6,043 nt of DNA from Streptomyces sp. NRRL F-5630 (GCF_000719475.1 NZ_JOGO01000136.1:1-6043), one strand, 5' to 3'. Counted from the stretch's first letter, positions 1 to 5,411 are shown. Notes: generated by a model not told the origin, from the letters alone. A program made the numbers and translations.

Positions 1-4
1 GGAA

Positions 5-47
<43 letters not shown>

Positions 48-203
48 GCTGCCAAGGCGGCGGAGCCAAGCAGAGGGGGGCACAGCGCACCGAGTTGACC
101 AAGAAGGCCCCGAGCCCGCGGCCCACGTCGGGGCCTCATCCGGCCGGTCTCCGCCCGTCTCCGCCCGTGCTGTCACTCCGGTCCCGTGACGTCGGCCGGG
201 CGG

Positions 204-220
204 GACAGAACGTTCGTTCT
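204..220. promoter_or_regulatory. Operator-like palindrome, copy 1 (TetR-style)
   Basis: AGAACGTTCGTTCT (207-220) has perfect 6-bp arms, AGAACG and CGTTCT, around a 2-base centre. Together with the upstream bases GAC it shares 14 of 15 positions with a second site exactly 70 bp to the right. AACG-NN-CGTT palindromes of this type are common operators of TetR-family repressors in actinobacteria. Assigning it to that family is inference. No regulator gene or clear target start is visible in the window. Confidence 0.4.
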
Positions 221-273
221 TGCCAGCCCCGCCTCCGTCCCCGGCCGCCCTCAACACGCGTGAAGCGCGATGA

Positions 274-290
274 GACAGAACGATCGTTAC
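274..290. promoter_or_regulatory. Operator-like palindrome, copy 2 (TetR-style)
   Basis: GACAGAACGATCGTT (274-288) repeats copy 1 with a single base change. Its core, AACGATCGTT (279-288), is a perfect 10-bp palindrome. Two matching sites in one short non-coding stretch make chance occurrence less likely and suggest binding by the same dimeric repressor. Which promoter it controls is unclear. A leftward gene beyond the left edge is the simplest candidate, because nothing convincing reads rightward from here. Confidence 0.4.
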
Positions 291-325
291 GCCCACCCAC
301 GCATCCCCCGAGCCAACCCACGCAC

Positions 326-364
326 GAGGGCGGCGGCGGACCGTCCCGGCCCACCGCCGCCCTC
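326..364 (-). terminator. Strong GC hairpin, possible terminator of the csbD-like gene
   Basis: GAGGGCGGCGG (326-336) pairs perfectly with CCGCCGCCCTC (354-364). This gives an 11-bp stem with a 17-base loop, about 55 bases past the csbD-like stop codon on the minus strand. There is no clear U tract, but many Streptomyces terminators lack one. A leftward gene beyond the edge could also use the hairpin as part of its leader. Confidence 0.45.
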
Positions 365-376
365 CACCGCGCCGAG

Positions 377-411
377 CCCGCGCGCTCTCGCGCTCACGCG
401 CACCGCGCGGG
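377..411 (-). terminator. Second hairpin just after the csbD-like stop
   Basis: CCCGCGCG (377-384) pairs with CGCGCGGG (404-411) across a 19-base GC-rich loop that can fold further. It begins only seven bases after the stop codon of the csbD-like gene. It may protect the 3' end or act in tandem with the longer hairpin at 326-364. It lacks a U tract, so a terminator role is tentative. Confidence 0.3.
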
Positions 412-418
412 ACCGGCG

Positions 419-592
419 TCACCTGTCGTCGTCGTGGCCCATCTTCCCCCGCAGGTCGTCGGCCCTGTCCTGGCCCGTCTCGCGGGCCTGGTCCGAGGTG
501 TCGGACGACTTCTCGGACGCCTGGTCCTTGGCGTCCTTCGCCTTCTGCTTGAGCTGCTCGGCCTTGTCCTGGAACTGGTCCTTGATGCCCAT
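419..592 (-). CDS. Small hydrophilic CsbD/LEA-like stress protein
   Basis: A 57-residue, highly charged, probably cytosolic protein. It begins MGIKDQFQDKAEQLKQKAKD, is rich in Lys, Asp, Gln and Ala, has only two aromatic residues (Phe7 aside, none obvious) and lacks a signal peptide or membrane segment. Size and composition fit the CsbD-like family (about 60 residues, general-stress-induced in Bacillus, biochemical role unknown). The Lys/Ala/Asp periodicity also resembles LEA-type proteins and the MT0933-like 'antitoxin' family of actinobacteria, so the family call is moderate; no toxin partner lies nearby. I chose the ATG at 592 because GAGGAG sits ten bases upstream; the TTG six codons earlier overlaps that site. 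It lies 100 bases downstream of the dehydrogenase gene on the same strand, so read-through from the operon is possible. No clear promoter of its own is visible, and hairpins follow it. Confidence 0.75.
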   Translation of the reverse strand: MGIKDQFQDKAEQLKQKAKDAKDQASEKSSDTSDQARETGQDRADDLRGKMGHDDDR

Positions 593-630
593 GTAGCTCT
601 CACTCCTCAAGAGGGGTGGGGGGAGAGAAG

Positions 631-653
631 GGGGCGCCCCTGACGAACGCCCC
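631..653 (-). terminator. Hairpin between the dehydrogenase and csbD-like genes
   Basis: GGGGCG (631-636) pairs with CGCCCC (648-653) around an 11-base loop, roughly 40 bases past the dehydrogenase stop codon. It could end the three-gene operon transcript. The stem is short and no U run follows, so partial read-through into the csbD-like gene is equally plausible. On the minus strand a pyrimidine-rich tract (about 609-635) separates the hairpin from the csbD ribosome binding site. Confidence 0.3.
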
Positions 654-692
654 GTCCCAGCCTGGCACGGGCGGACCGGCCCCGCATGTCGA

Positions 693-1628
693 TCAGACGC
701 CGCCCCTGCTCCGCTCGTCGGCCGCCCCGCCCGCCCCCACCAGGCCCTTCGGCACCTGCGCGAGCCGCTCCCCGAACCGGCCGACCTCGTGCGCCCCGAC
801 CGTCCCGATGAGCATCGGCAGCGCGCCCCGCACCGACTGCATGTGCCGCAGCCACCACTGCCCGTACACGTGCGCCGAGCGCCGCTCGATGCCGTGCAGG
901 ATGCGGTCCACGGCGGGGCTCAGCGGGTACGTCTTGTTGGCGGGCCACGGGAGCCGGGAGCGCAGTTCGCGCATGACGTCGTCCTGGTCCGCGCCGCGCA
1001 CCATGTCGGTGTCGGTCCAGCTCAGGTACGCCACGCCGACCTTCACGCCGAGGTGCCCGACCTCGGCGCGCAGGCAGTGCGCGTACGCCTCGACCCCGGA
1101 CTTCGACGCGCAGTACGCGCTCATCATCGGGGCCGGCGTGACGGCGGCGAGCGAGGCGATCTGGAGCAGGTAGCCACGGCTCTCGGCGAGCAGCGGCAGG
1201 AAGGCGCGCGCGGTCGCCGCCGCGCCGAGGAGGTTCACCTCGATCACGCGCCGCCAGGAGTCGGGGTCGGAGTCCATGAAGGGCCCCCCGGTCGCGACCC
1301 CGGCGTTGGCGACGACGATGTCCACCTTCCCGAAGCGTTCCTTCACCTCGGCGGCGACCTGGGTCATCGCGGCCTGGTCGGTCACGTCCGCGTACCAGTG
1401 GTCGCTGTCCGCGTACAGCCGCGTGGAGAGGTCCTTGAGCGCCTCGGGCTCCAGCCCCACGAGCGCGACGCGAACCCCGTGCGCCGAGAGCTTGCGCGCG
1501 AGCAGCTCGCCGACCCCGCGCGCGGCCCCGGTGACGACGGCGACCTGGCCCTCCAGGGGCCCGGGGCGGCGACGGCGCTCGGAGCGCGAGGTGAGAGTGC
1601 GGCCGGTGCCGGGCTGCTGGGGGCTCAT
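693..1628 (-). CDS. Short-chain dehydrogenase/reductase (SDR), last gene of the monooxygenase operon
   Basis: A 311-residue NAD(P)-dependent oxidoreductase of the classical SDR fold, predicted cytosolic. Visible motifs are the dinucleotide-binding TGAARGVG (33-40), the adenine-pocket Asp81, NAG (108-110), Asn132 in VNLLG, catalytic Ser159 and Tyr172-x-x-x-Lys176 (YCASK). The Asn/Ser/Tyr/Lys tetrad is therefore complete. The residue after the second strand is Gly58 rather than the Asp typical of NAD enzymes, so cofactor preference is unclear. It is longer than a typical 250-residue SDR because of a disordered Arg/Pro-rich N-terminus (about 1-26) and a C-terminal extension ending in a Gly/Arg-rich tail. 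The start ATG overlaps the hydrolase stop (ATGA), with AAGGAG five bases upstream, so translation is probably coupled. In context it likely interconverts a secondary alcohol and a ketone, supplying or draining the monooxygenase substrate. The exact substrate is unknown. Confidence 0.92.
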   Translation of the reverse strand: MSPQQPGTGRTLTSRSERRRRPGPLEGQVAVVTGAARGVGELLARKLSAHGVRVALVGLEPEALKDLSTRLYADSDHWYADVTDQAAMTQVAAEVKERFGKVDIVVANAGVATGGPFMDSDPDSWRRVIEVNLLGAAATARAFLPLLAESRGYLLQIASLAAVTPAPMMSAYCASKSGVEAYAHCLRAEVGHLGVKVGVAYLSWTDTDMVRGADQDDVMRELRSRLPWPANKTYPLSPAVDRILHGIERRSAHVYGQWWLRHMQSVRGALPMLIGTVGAHEVGRFGERLAQVPKGLVGAGGAADERSRGGV

Positions 1629-2740
1629 GCGGACTCCTTGGCGGTCTTGGCGGCGCGGTTGGCGCGGGACTCGGCGGGCGACTCGGCGGCGGGCGCGGCA
1701 GAGGACTCGGCGGCGGGCTTCGCGGTGCCTGCCGCACCGGAGGCGCCGGACCCGGCAGCGGCACCGACGGCCTCGGGGGCGTCGGCCGGGGCCGCCTCCC
1801 TGGCCTCCCCGGACGTCGCCACCACGTACGTCGTCACGAGGTCGCGTATCAGCCCCGTCACGGCCGCCGGGCCCTCCATCGGCGTCATGTGGCCCAGCCC
1901 CGGCAGGGTCGTGAGCCCGAGCGAGTGCGGCAGCGACTCGTCCATGAGGCGGGCATGCACGGGCGGCGTGAGCTTGTCGGCCGAACCGACGACGACGGCC
2001 GTGGGCGCCTCGATCGCGCGCAGCCCCGCCTCCTCGTCGAAGGCGTCGAGGACGCGCGACCAGCCGTAGCGCACGGGGCTCGGGCAGGCGTGCACGATCC
2101 GCGCGCAGGCGTCGACCTGCTCAGGGCTCGCCCCCGGCCCCATCACCCCGTACTTGAGCACCTTCCTGCCGAGCGGTGTGACGGGCCCGAGCGGCGCGCG
2201 CACCCCGAGCACCGCGCCGGTGAGCCGCCTGCGGAGGGGGCTCTTCGGCAGGGGGAGGACGCTCGCCTCGCCGACGAGCCGGGCCGGTCCGGTGGAGCAG
2301 AGCAGCACGGCGGCGGCGTGCTCGCGGAAGGCGGGACGCTCGGCGGCGGCCATGAAGGTCATACCGCCCATCGAGTGCCCGGCGAGCACGGCGGGTTCGC
2401 CGGGGGCGAGCGTCGCTTCCAGCACCGCTTCGAGGTCGTCGGCGAGCGCCTTCGGGCTGTAGCCGAGGGGGCCGGGCGGGGCGGGACTGCGACCGTGGCC
2501 GCGCTGGTCGTAGGCGATGACGCGGTGATCGGGGGCGAGCGCGCGTATCTGCGCGGCCCAGAAGGCGATCGAGCACGTCCAGCCGTGCGCGAGCACGACG
2601 GCCGGGGCGTCCTCGGGGCCGAAGACCTCCACGTGCACGGGCGAACCGTCCGCCGAGACGACGCGCGGTTCGCTCACGGGCGTGGGCGGCACGTACGTAC
2701 CGCGCACGGCGTGGCCGGGGTTGCTCAGCAGCGGGCTCAT
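1625..2740 (-). CDS. Alpha/beta hydrolase (probable esterase or lactonase), middle gene of the operon
   Basis: A 371-residue alpha/beta-hydrolase-fold enzyme with no signal peptide or membrane segment, so predicted cytosolic. Visible features are the oxyanion-hole HGW (52-54), DQRGHGRS (78-85), nucleophile elbow GHSMGG (121-126) with Ser123, acid Asp255 in GSADKLTPP, and His284 in GLGHMTPME. The Ser-Asp-His triad is complete, and a Ser nucleophile argues against haloalkane dehalogenase. A cap-like segment spans about 150-235. After about residue 308 comes a 60-residue Ala/Glu/Ser-rich tail that looks disordered and is absent from typical 280-310-residue relatives. The start was chosen at ATG 2740, which overlaps the monooxygenase stop (ATGA) and follows a perfect AAGGAGG. 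The frame stays open far upstream, but that part lies over the monooxygenase gene. Beside a Baeyer-Villiger-type enzyme, the likely job is cleavage of the ester or lactone product. Substrate is inferred, not seen. Confidence 0.92.
   Translation of the reverse strand: MSPLLSNPGHAVRGTYVPPTPVSEPRVVSADGSPVHVEVFGPEDAPAVVLAHGWTCSIAFWAAQIRALAPDHRVIAYDQRGHGRSPAPPGPLGYSPKALADDLEAVLEATLAPGEPAVLAGHSMGGMTFMAAAERPAFREHAAAVLLCSTGPARLVGEASVLPLPKSPLRRRLTGAVLGVRAPLGPVTPLGRKVLKYGVMGPGASPEQVDACARIVHACPSPVRYGWSRVLDAFDEEAGLRAIEAPTAVVVGSADKLTPPVHARLMDESLPHSLGLTTLPGLGHMTPMEGPAAVTGLIRDLVTTYVVATSGEAREAAPADAPEAVGAAAGSGASGAAGTAKPAAESSAAPAAESPAESRANRAAKTAKESA
1659..1725 (-). repeat. 12-base repeat in the hydrolase C-terminal tail
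   Basis: GACTCGGCGG occurs at 1668, 1680 and 1704 on the plus strand, spaced by 12 and 24 bases. It encodes repeated Ala/Pro-Ala-Glu-Ser units in the hydrolase tail. The 12-base period keeps the frame, as expected for slippage growth of a disordered protein end. Confidence 0.6.
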
Positions 2741-4305
2741 GCGGCCGCCACCTCCTTCGCGTCCTTCGTGTTCTTCGCCGTACGGGTGGTGGCTGCCGCG
2801 CCGGGCACGGAGCCCGCGCGCGGGGGCCGCAGCACCTCGTACTCCAGGAGGTCCACGCGCCGGGTCGCGGCGCGGAACTCGGCCGTCGTACCGGGCCAGA
2901 TGGTCGTGTTGCGCCCCGAGGCGTCGAGATACCAGCTCGTGCACCCGCCGGTGTTCCACACCGTGCGCTCCATACGGGTCTGGACCCGCTCGTTCCAGGC
3001 GTCGACCGAGGCGGGGCGCGGGTCGAGCGCGGTCCCGGGGCCGAGCACGTCGAGCTGGCGGAGGTAGTCGGCGAGGTAGTTCAGCTGGGCCTCGATCATG
3101 AGGATCATCGAGGAGTTGCCGAGGCCGGTGTTGGGGCCGATGACCGTCATGAAGTTCGGGAAGCCGCTCGCGGTCGCGCCGCGCAGCGCGGCCATGCCGT
3201 CCTTCCAGCTCTCGGCGAGCGTGTGCCCGTCCGCGCCCACGACGCGCTCGGCGATCGGCATGTCCGTCACATGGAAGCCCGTGCCGAAGACGATCGCGTC
3301 GGCCTCGGCGGTCGAACCGTCTGCGGCGACCAGGGTGTTGCCCCGGATCTCGCTGAGCCCGGAGGCCACGAGGTCCACATTCGGCCGCGCGAGGGCGGGG
3401 TAGTAGGCGCTGGAGAGCAGGATGCGCTTGCACCCGATGCGGTACGAGGGCGTCAGCTTCGCCCGCAACGCCGGGTCCTTGATGGCCCGGTGCATGTTCG
3501 CCTTCGCCAGGCGTTCCACGAGCCCGAGTTCGTCGGGCCGCTTCGTGAACGCCTGCACCTGGAGCTCGCGGATGCCCCACAGCGCCGCGCGGCGGGCGGC
3601 CGTCGTGAAGGGCAGCGCACGGTGCAGCCGCCGCTCCAGGCCGCTCACCTGGCGGTCCATCCGGGGCATGACCCAGGGGGGTGTGCGCTGGAAGAGCGTG
3701 AGCCGCTCGACGTCCGGCTGGATGGCGGGGACGATCTGGATCGCGGACGCGCCCGTACCGATCACCGCGACCCGCTTGCCGCGCAGGTCGTAGTCGTGGT
3801 CCCAGCGCGCCGAGTGGAAGACCTTGCCGGGGAACGTGTCGAGCCCCGGGAAGTCCGGGATCTTCGGATCGGAGAGCGGGCCGGTCGCCGAGACGACGAC
3901 ATCGGCGGTGTACGGGCCCGAGGCCGTGTCCAGTTCCCAGCGCATCCGCTCGCCGTCCCAGCGCATGCGCCGCACCTCGCTGTCGAAGCGCAGGTGCGGG
4001 CGGAGGCCGAAGGTGTCGGCGACGCGTTCCAGGTAGGCGCGGATGTGCGGCTGACCCGAAAAGGTGCGCGGCCACTCGGGGTTGGGCGCGAAGGAGAAGG
4101 AGTACAGGTGCGAGGGCACGTCGCAGGCGCAGCCCGGGTACGTGTTGTCGCGCCAGGTCCCGCCGACGGAGCCCGAACGCTCCAAAACGACGAAGTCGGT
4201 CACCCCCTCGCGCCGCAGCCGCACGGCAGCGCCGAGCCCTCCGAACCCCGAACCGACCACGGCCACCCGCACATGGGTGCTGCTGCTTGTCTTCGTCTTC
4301 GCCAT
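2737..4305 (-). CDS. Flavin-dependent monooxygenase, Baeyer-Villiger type, first gene of the operon
   Basis: A 522-residue FAD- and NADPH-dependent monooxygenase, predicted cytosolic. Features in order: FAD-binding GSGFGG (18-23); GGTW (48-51) followed by RDNTYPGCACDVPSHLY (52-68); the type I Baeyer-Villiger fingerprint FxGxxxHxxxWD (Phe158, Gly160, His164, Trp168, Asp169); NADPH-binding GTGASA (183-188); CKRILLS with Arg294, probably the active-site arginine known from phenylacetone monooxygenase; and GTGF (341-344), the equivalent of the FATGY site. Length fits the family (about 490-550). The enzyme would insert oxygen next to a ketone carbonyl to form an ester or lactone; some members oxidise N or S instead. 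ATG 4305 was chosen because GGGAGG lies seven bases upstream and the Rossmann motif begins near residue 12. The longer frame to 4680 runs through repeats. Gene order with hydrolase and SDR resembles the M. tuberculosis mymA operon. The C-terminal 30 residues are Ala/Lys/Thr-rich and carry the next gene's ribosome binding site. Confidence 0.93.
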   Translation of the reverse strand: MAKTKTSSSTHVRVAVVGSGFGGLGAAVRLRREGVTDFVVLERSGSVGGTWRDNTYPGCACDVPSHLYSFSFAPNPEWPRTFSGQPHIRAYLERVADTFGLRPHLRFDSEVRRMRWDGERMRWELDTASGPYTADVVVSATGPLSDPKIPDFPGLDTFPGKVFHSARWDHDYDLRGKRVAVIGTGASAIQIVPAIQPDVERLTLFQRTPPWVMPRMDRQVSGLERRLHRALPFTTAARRAALWGIRELQVQAFTKRPDELGLVERLAKANMHRAIKDPALRAKLTPSYRIGCKRILLSSAYYPALARPNVDLVASGLSEIRGNTLVAADGSTAEADAIVFGTGFHVTDMPIAERVVGADGHTLAESWKDGMAALRGATASGFPNFMTVIGPNTGLGNSSMILMIEAQLNYLADYLRQLDVLGPGTALDPRPASVDAWNERVQTRMERTVWNTGGCTSWYLDASGRNTTIWPGTTAEFRAATRRVDLLEYEVLRPPRAGSVPGAAATTRTAKNTKDAKEVAAA

Positions 4306-4336
4306 CGAGCCGCCTCCCGCACTCTCCCGACGATGC

Positions 4337-4354
4337 TGCCAGCAATCACTGGCA
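4337..4354. promoter_or_regulatory. 18-bp inverted repeat, likely operator of the monooxygenase operon
   Basis: TGCCAGCAATCACTGGCA has perfect 6-bp arms (TGCCAG/CTGGCA) around a 6-base AT-richer spacer. It lies 32 bases upstream of the monooxygenase start codon, where a dimeric repressor would block transcription or early elongation. Size and symmetry suit TetR-, GntR- or MarR-type regulators; the family cannot be chosen from the sequence. No regulator gene is in the window. Confidence 0.5.
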
Positions 4355-4405
4355 CGGTTGGAGCGTAGAACAGACCCGTACTCATGGGTAGGGGTCGGAC
4401 CGGAC

Positions 4406-4424
4406 TTGTTACCGCCGGTACGAA
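4406..4424. promoter_or_regulatory. Imperfect 19-bp palindrome upstream of the operon
   Basis: TTGTTACCGCCGGTACGAA is symmetric around a central C (4415). It has a perfect TACCG-C-CGGTA core and matching outer TT/AA, with two mismatched pairs between. It sits about 100 bases upstream of the monooxygenase start and could be a second regulator site, for example for an activator, but chance is possible in GC-rich DNA. Confidence 0.25.
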
Positions 4425-4443
4425 ACCCCCGCCGATGCCGACG

Positions 4444-4461
4444 CGGCCGGCCTCCCGGCCG
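4444..4461. other. Compact GC hairpin at the edge of the repeat array
   Basis: CGGCCGG (4444-4450) and CCGGCCG (4455-4461) form a 7-bp stem with a 4-base loop. It lies between the operon control region and the repeat array and could stop transcripts arriving from the array. No U tract is seen on either strand. Confidence 0.3.
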
Positions 4462-4658
4462 GGGAACGGAACACCGAAGGGTCCCGGAGGCGACGGAGGT
4501 TGGGGCAGAGGACCGTCCGGCGGCGGGAGCCACCCGGCTCCGGCGGAGGACCGCGCGGCGGAAGGGGCCATGCGGCGGCGGGGGTTGGCGGCGGCGACGG
4601 GGGGCGCCCGGCGGGAGGCCGTCCGGCGGTCGAGGGCGCCCGGGTGACGGAGAAGGCC

Positions 4659-4786
4659 GCCCGGCGGAGGAGGAAGCCATCCAGCAGCGGAGGTCGGTGG
4701 CGGTGGAGGCCCCTCGGCGGAGGAGGCAGCAGGCTGTCGGCGGCGGAGGTCACCCGGTGGTGAGGGAGGCCATGCGGCGGAGGAGA
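4659..4786. repeat. 128-bp duplicated block, copy 1
   Basis: This aligns without gaps to 4877-5004, with about 13 differences in 128 positions counted by eye. The offset is 218 bases, two more than a multiple of three, so the two copies cannot be read in the same frame of one long protein. The first 69 bases differ at only three positions; the middle 30 are the most diverged. Confidence 0.85.
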
Positions 4787-4876
4787 TCGTCGGCAGCCAC
4801 CCCGGCGGAGGAGAGGTCATGTGGTGGTGGAGAAGGGCCACCCGGTGGCAGCGGAGGACCCCCGGCAGAGGAGGTC

Positions 4877-5004
4877 GCCCGGCGGAGGAGGAAGCCATCC
4901 AACAGCGGAGGTCGGTGGCTGTGGAGGCCACTCGGCGGAGGAGGCCGGAGGCCGCCAGTGGCGAAGGTCGCCCGGTGATGAGGGAGACCATGCGGCGGAG
5001 GAGA
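4877..5004. repeat. 128-bp duplicated block, copy 2
   Basis: This is the partner of 4659-4786, about 90% identical and ungapped. The separating sequence (4787-4876) is made of the same kind of short units but does not align simply to the sequence after copy 2, as expected if the short units keep reshuffling around an older segmental duplication. Confidence 0.85.
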
Positions 5005-5096
5005 GGTCATCCGGCAGAGGAGGCCACCCGACGGTGGCAGAGGCCGTCCGACGGCGGGGGGCGCCCGGTGACGGAGGAGGCCACCCGGCGGTGGAC

Positions 5097-5185
5097 GTCG
5101 CCCTGTGCCGGCGGAAGGCGCCCGGCGGCGGAGACCACCCGGCAAAAACGCCGACCGACGCGGGAGGCCGCCCGGTAGTGGAGGC
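5097..5185. repeat. About 90-bp duplicated block with A-tract core, copy A
   Basis: It begins GTCGCCCTGTG, contains CCGGCGGAAGGCGCCCGGCG, then AAAAACGCCGACCGACGCGG, and ends near GGAGGC. The same order recurs at 5207-5297 with two single-base insertions and few substitutions. The A5 tract is striking because the surrounding kilobase is nearly free of A runs. Confidence 0.8.
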
Positions 5186-5206
5186 CGGAGGCCATCGGCG
5201 GCGGAG

Positions 5207-5297
5207 GTCGCCCTGTGGCCGGCGGAAGGCGCCCGGCGGTGGAGGCCAGCCGGCGAAAAACGCCGACCGACGCGGGAGGCCACCCGGCAGCGGAGGC
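5207..5297. repeat. About 90-bp duplicated block with A-tract core, copy B
   Basis: This is the partner of 5097-5185, offset by 110 bases at its start and 112 at its end. The core AAAAACGCCGACCGACGCGG is identical in both copies. A much weaker echo (GCAAACGGCGAGGCGCC) follows at about 5302. The offset and indels again break any shared reading frame. Confidence 0.8.
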
Positions 5298-5369
5298 GCC
5301 CGCAAACGGCGAGGCGCCCCCGGCAGCCCGGAAGGCGCCCAGGCAGGTAGTGCGGGCAGAAACGACGAG

Positions 5370-5399
5370 GGGCGGGCAGGCACCTATGCCCACCCGCCC
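5370..5399 (-). terminator. Two-part hairpin terminator of the cyclophilin gene
   Basis: GGGCGGG (5370-5376) pairs with CCCGCCC (5393-5399). After a 2x2 internal loop, GGCA (5379-5382) pairs with TGCC (5387-5390), closing a 4-base loop. The structure starts about 33 bases past the cyclophilin stop on the minus strand and is followed by CTCGTCGTTTCT, a weak T-containing tail. It is the most convincing terminator in the window. Confidence 0.65.
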
Positions 5400-5411
5400 A
5401 CCACCACGCCC

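Larger units (their letters stand above)
4306..4440 (-). promoter_or_regulatory. Probable promoter/leader region of the monooxygenase operon
   Basis: This is the only non-repetitive sequence upstream of the operon, so the promoter should lie here. TACGCT on the minus strand (4362-4367) is a possible -10 hexamer, but I see no good -35 at 17-18 bases. A start about seven bases further on would fall at the edge of the 4337-4354 inverted repeat, a layout typical of a repressor operator. The GGGAGG ribosome binding site is at about 4313-4318. The region is inferred mainly from position. Confidence 0.4.
4500..5345. repeat. Degenerate purine-rich repeat array, unit about 17-21 bases
   Basis: The plus strand is built of variants of GGCGGAGGAGGCCACCC, with recurring words such as CGGCGGAGGAGG, GGCCACCCGG, GGAGGCC and GCCATGCGGCGG. 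Units vary in length and sequence, and some are grouped into larger duplicated blocks (4659-4786 with 4877-5004; 5097-5185 with 5207-5297). The plus strand is strongly G/A-biased. Short, closely spaced GG and GGG tracts make quadruplex or other unusual structures possible. There are no spacers of constant size, which excludes a CRISPR array. Function is unknown; a decaying minisatellite is the most economical view. Confidence 0.8.

Noticed and set aside
95..643. Plus-strand open frame over the csbD-like gene and its flank
   Set aside because: It starts with TTG without a clear ribosome binding site. Its hydrophobic Leu/Val segment is the antisense of the charged csbD-like coding sequence.
607..1764. 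Minus-strand Arg/Pro-rich frame overlapping the SDR gene
   Set aside because: It is an alternate frame of the SDR. The composition is typical of a GC-rich shadow and no motifs are present.
789..2069. Plus-strand Arg/Gly/Ala-rich open frame
   Set aside because: It is antisense to the SDR and hydrolase genes, which show complete catalytic motifs. The frame is a by-product of high GC.
2741..4345. A 906-residue fusion reading through the hydrolase frame
   Set aside because: The part above 2740 is an Arg/Pro-rich shadow of the monooxygenase gene in another frame. The hydrolase has its own AAGGAGG and ATG.
4306..4680. In-frame 125-residue N-terminal extension of the monooxygenase
   Set aside because: It is Pro/Arg/Ser-rich, runs through the repeat array and operator region, and lacks a good ribosome binding site. 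The ATG at 4305 has GGGAGG at ideal spacing and precedes the FAD motif at the usual distance.
4500..5345. CRISPR array
   Set aside because: Repeats are degenerate, variable in length and adjacent to each other, with no unique spacers of constant size and no cas genes.
4200..5383. Pro-rich and Arg/Gly-rich proteins on both strands of the repeat array
   Set aside because: Several frames are open at once, duplicated blocks are offset by 218 and 110-112 nt and so change frame, and no family resemblance or consistent ribosome binding site is seen.
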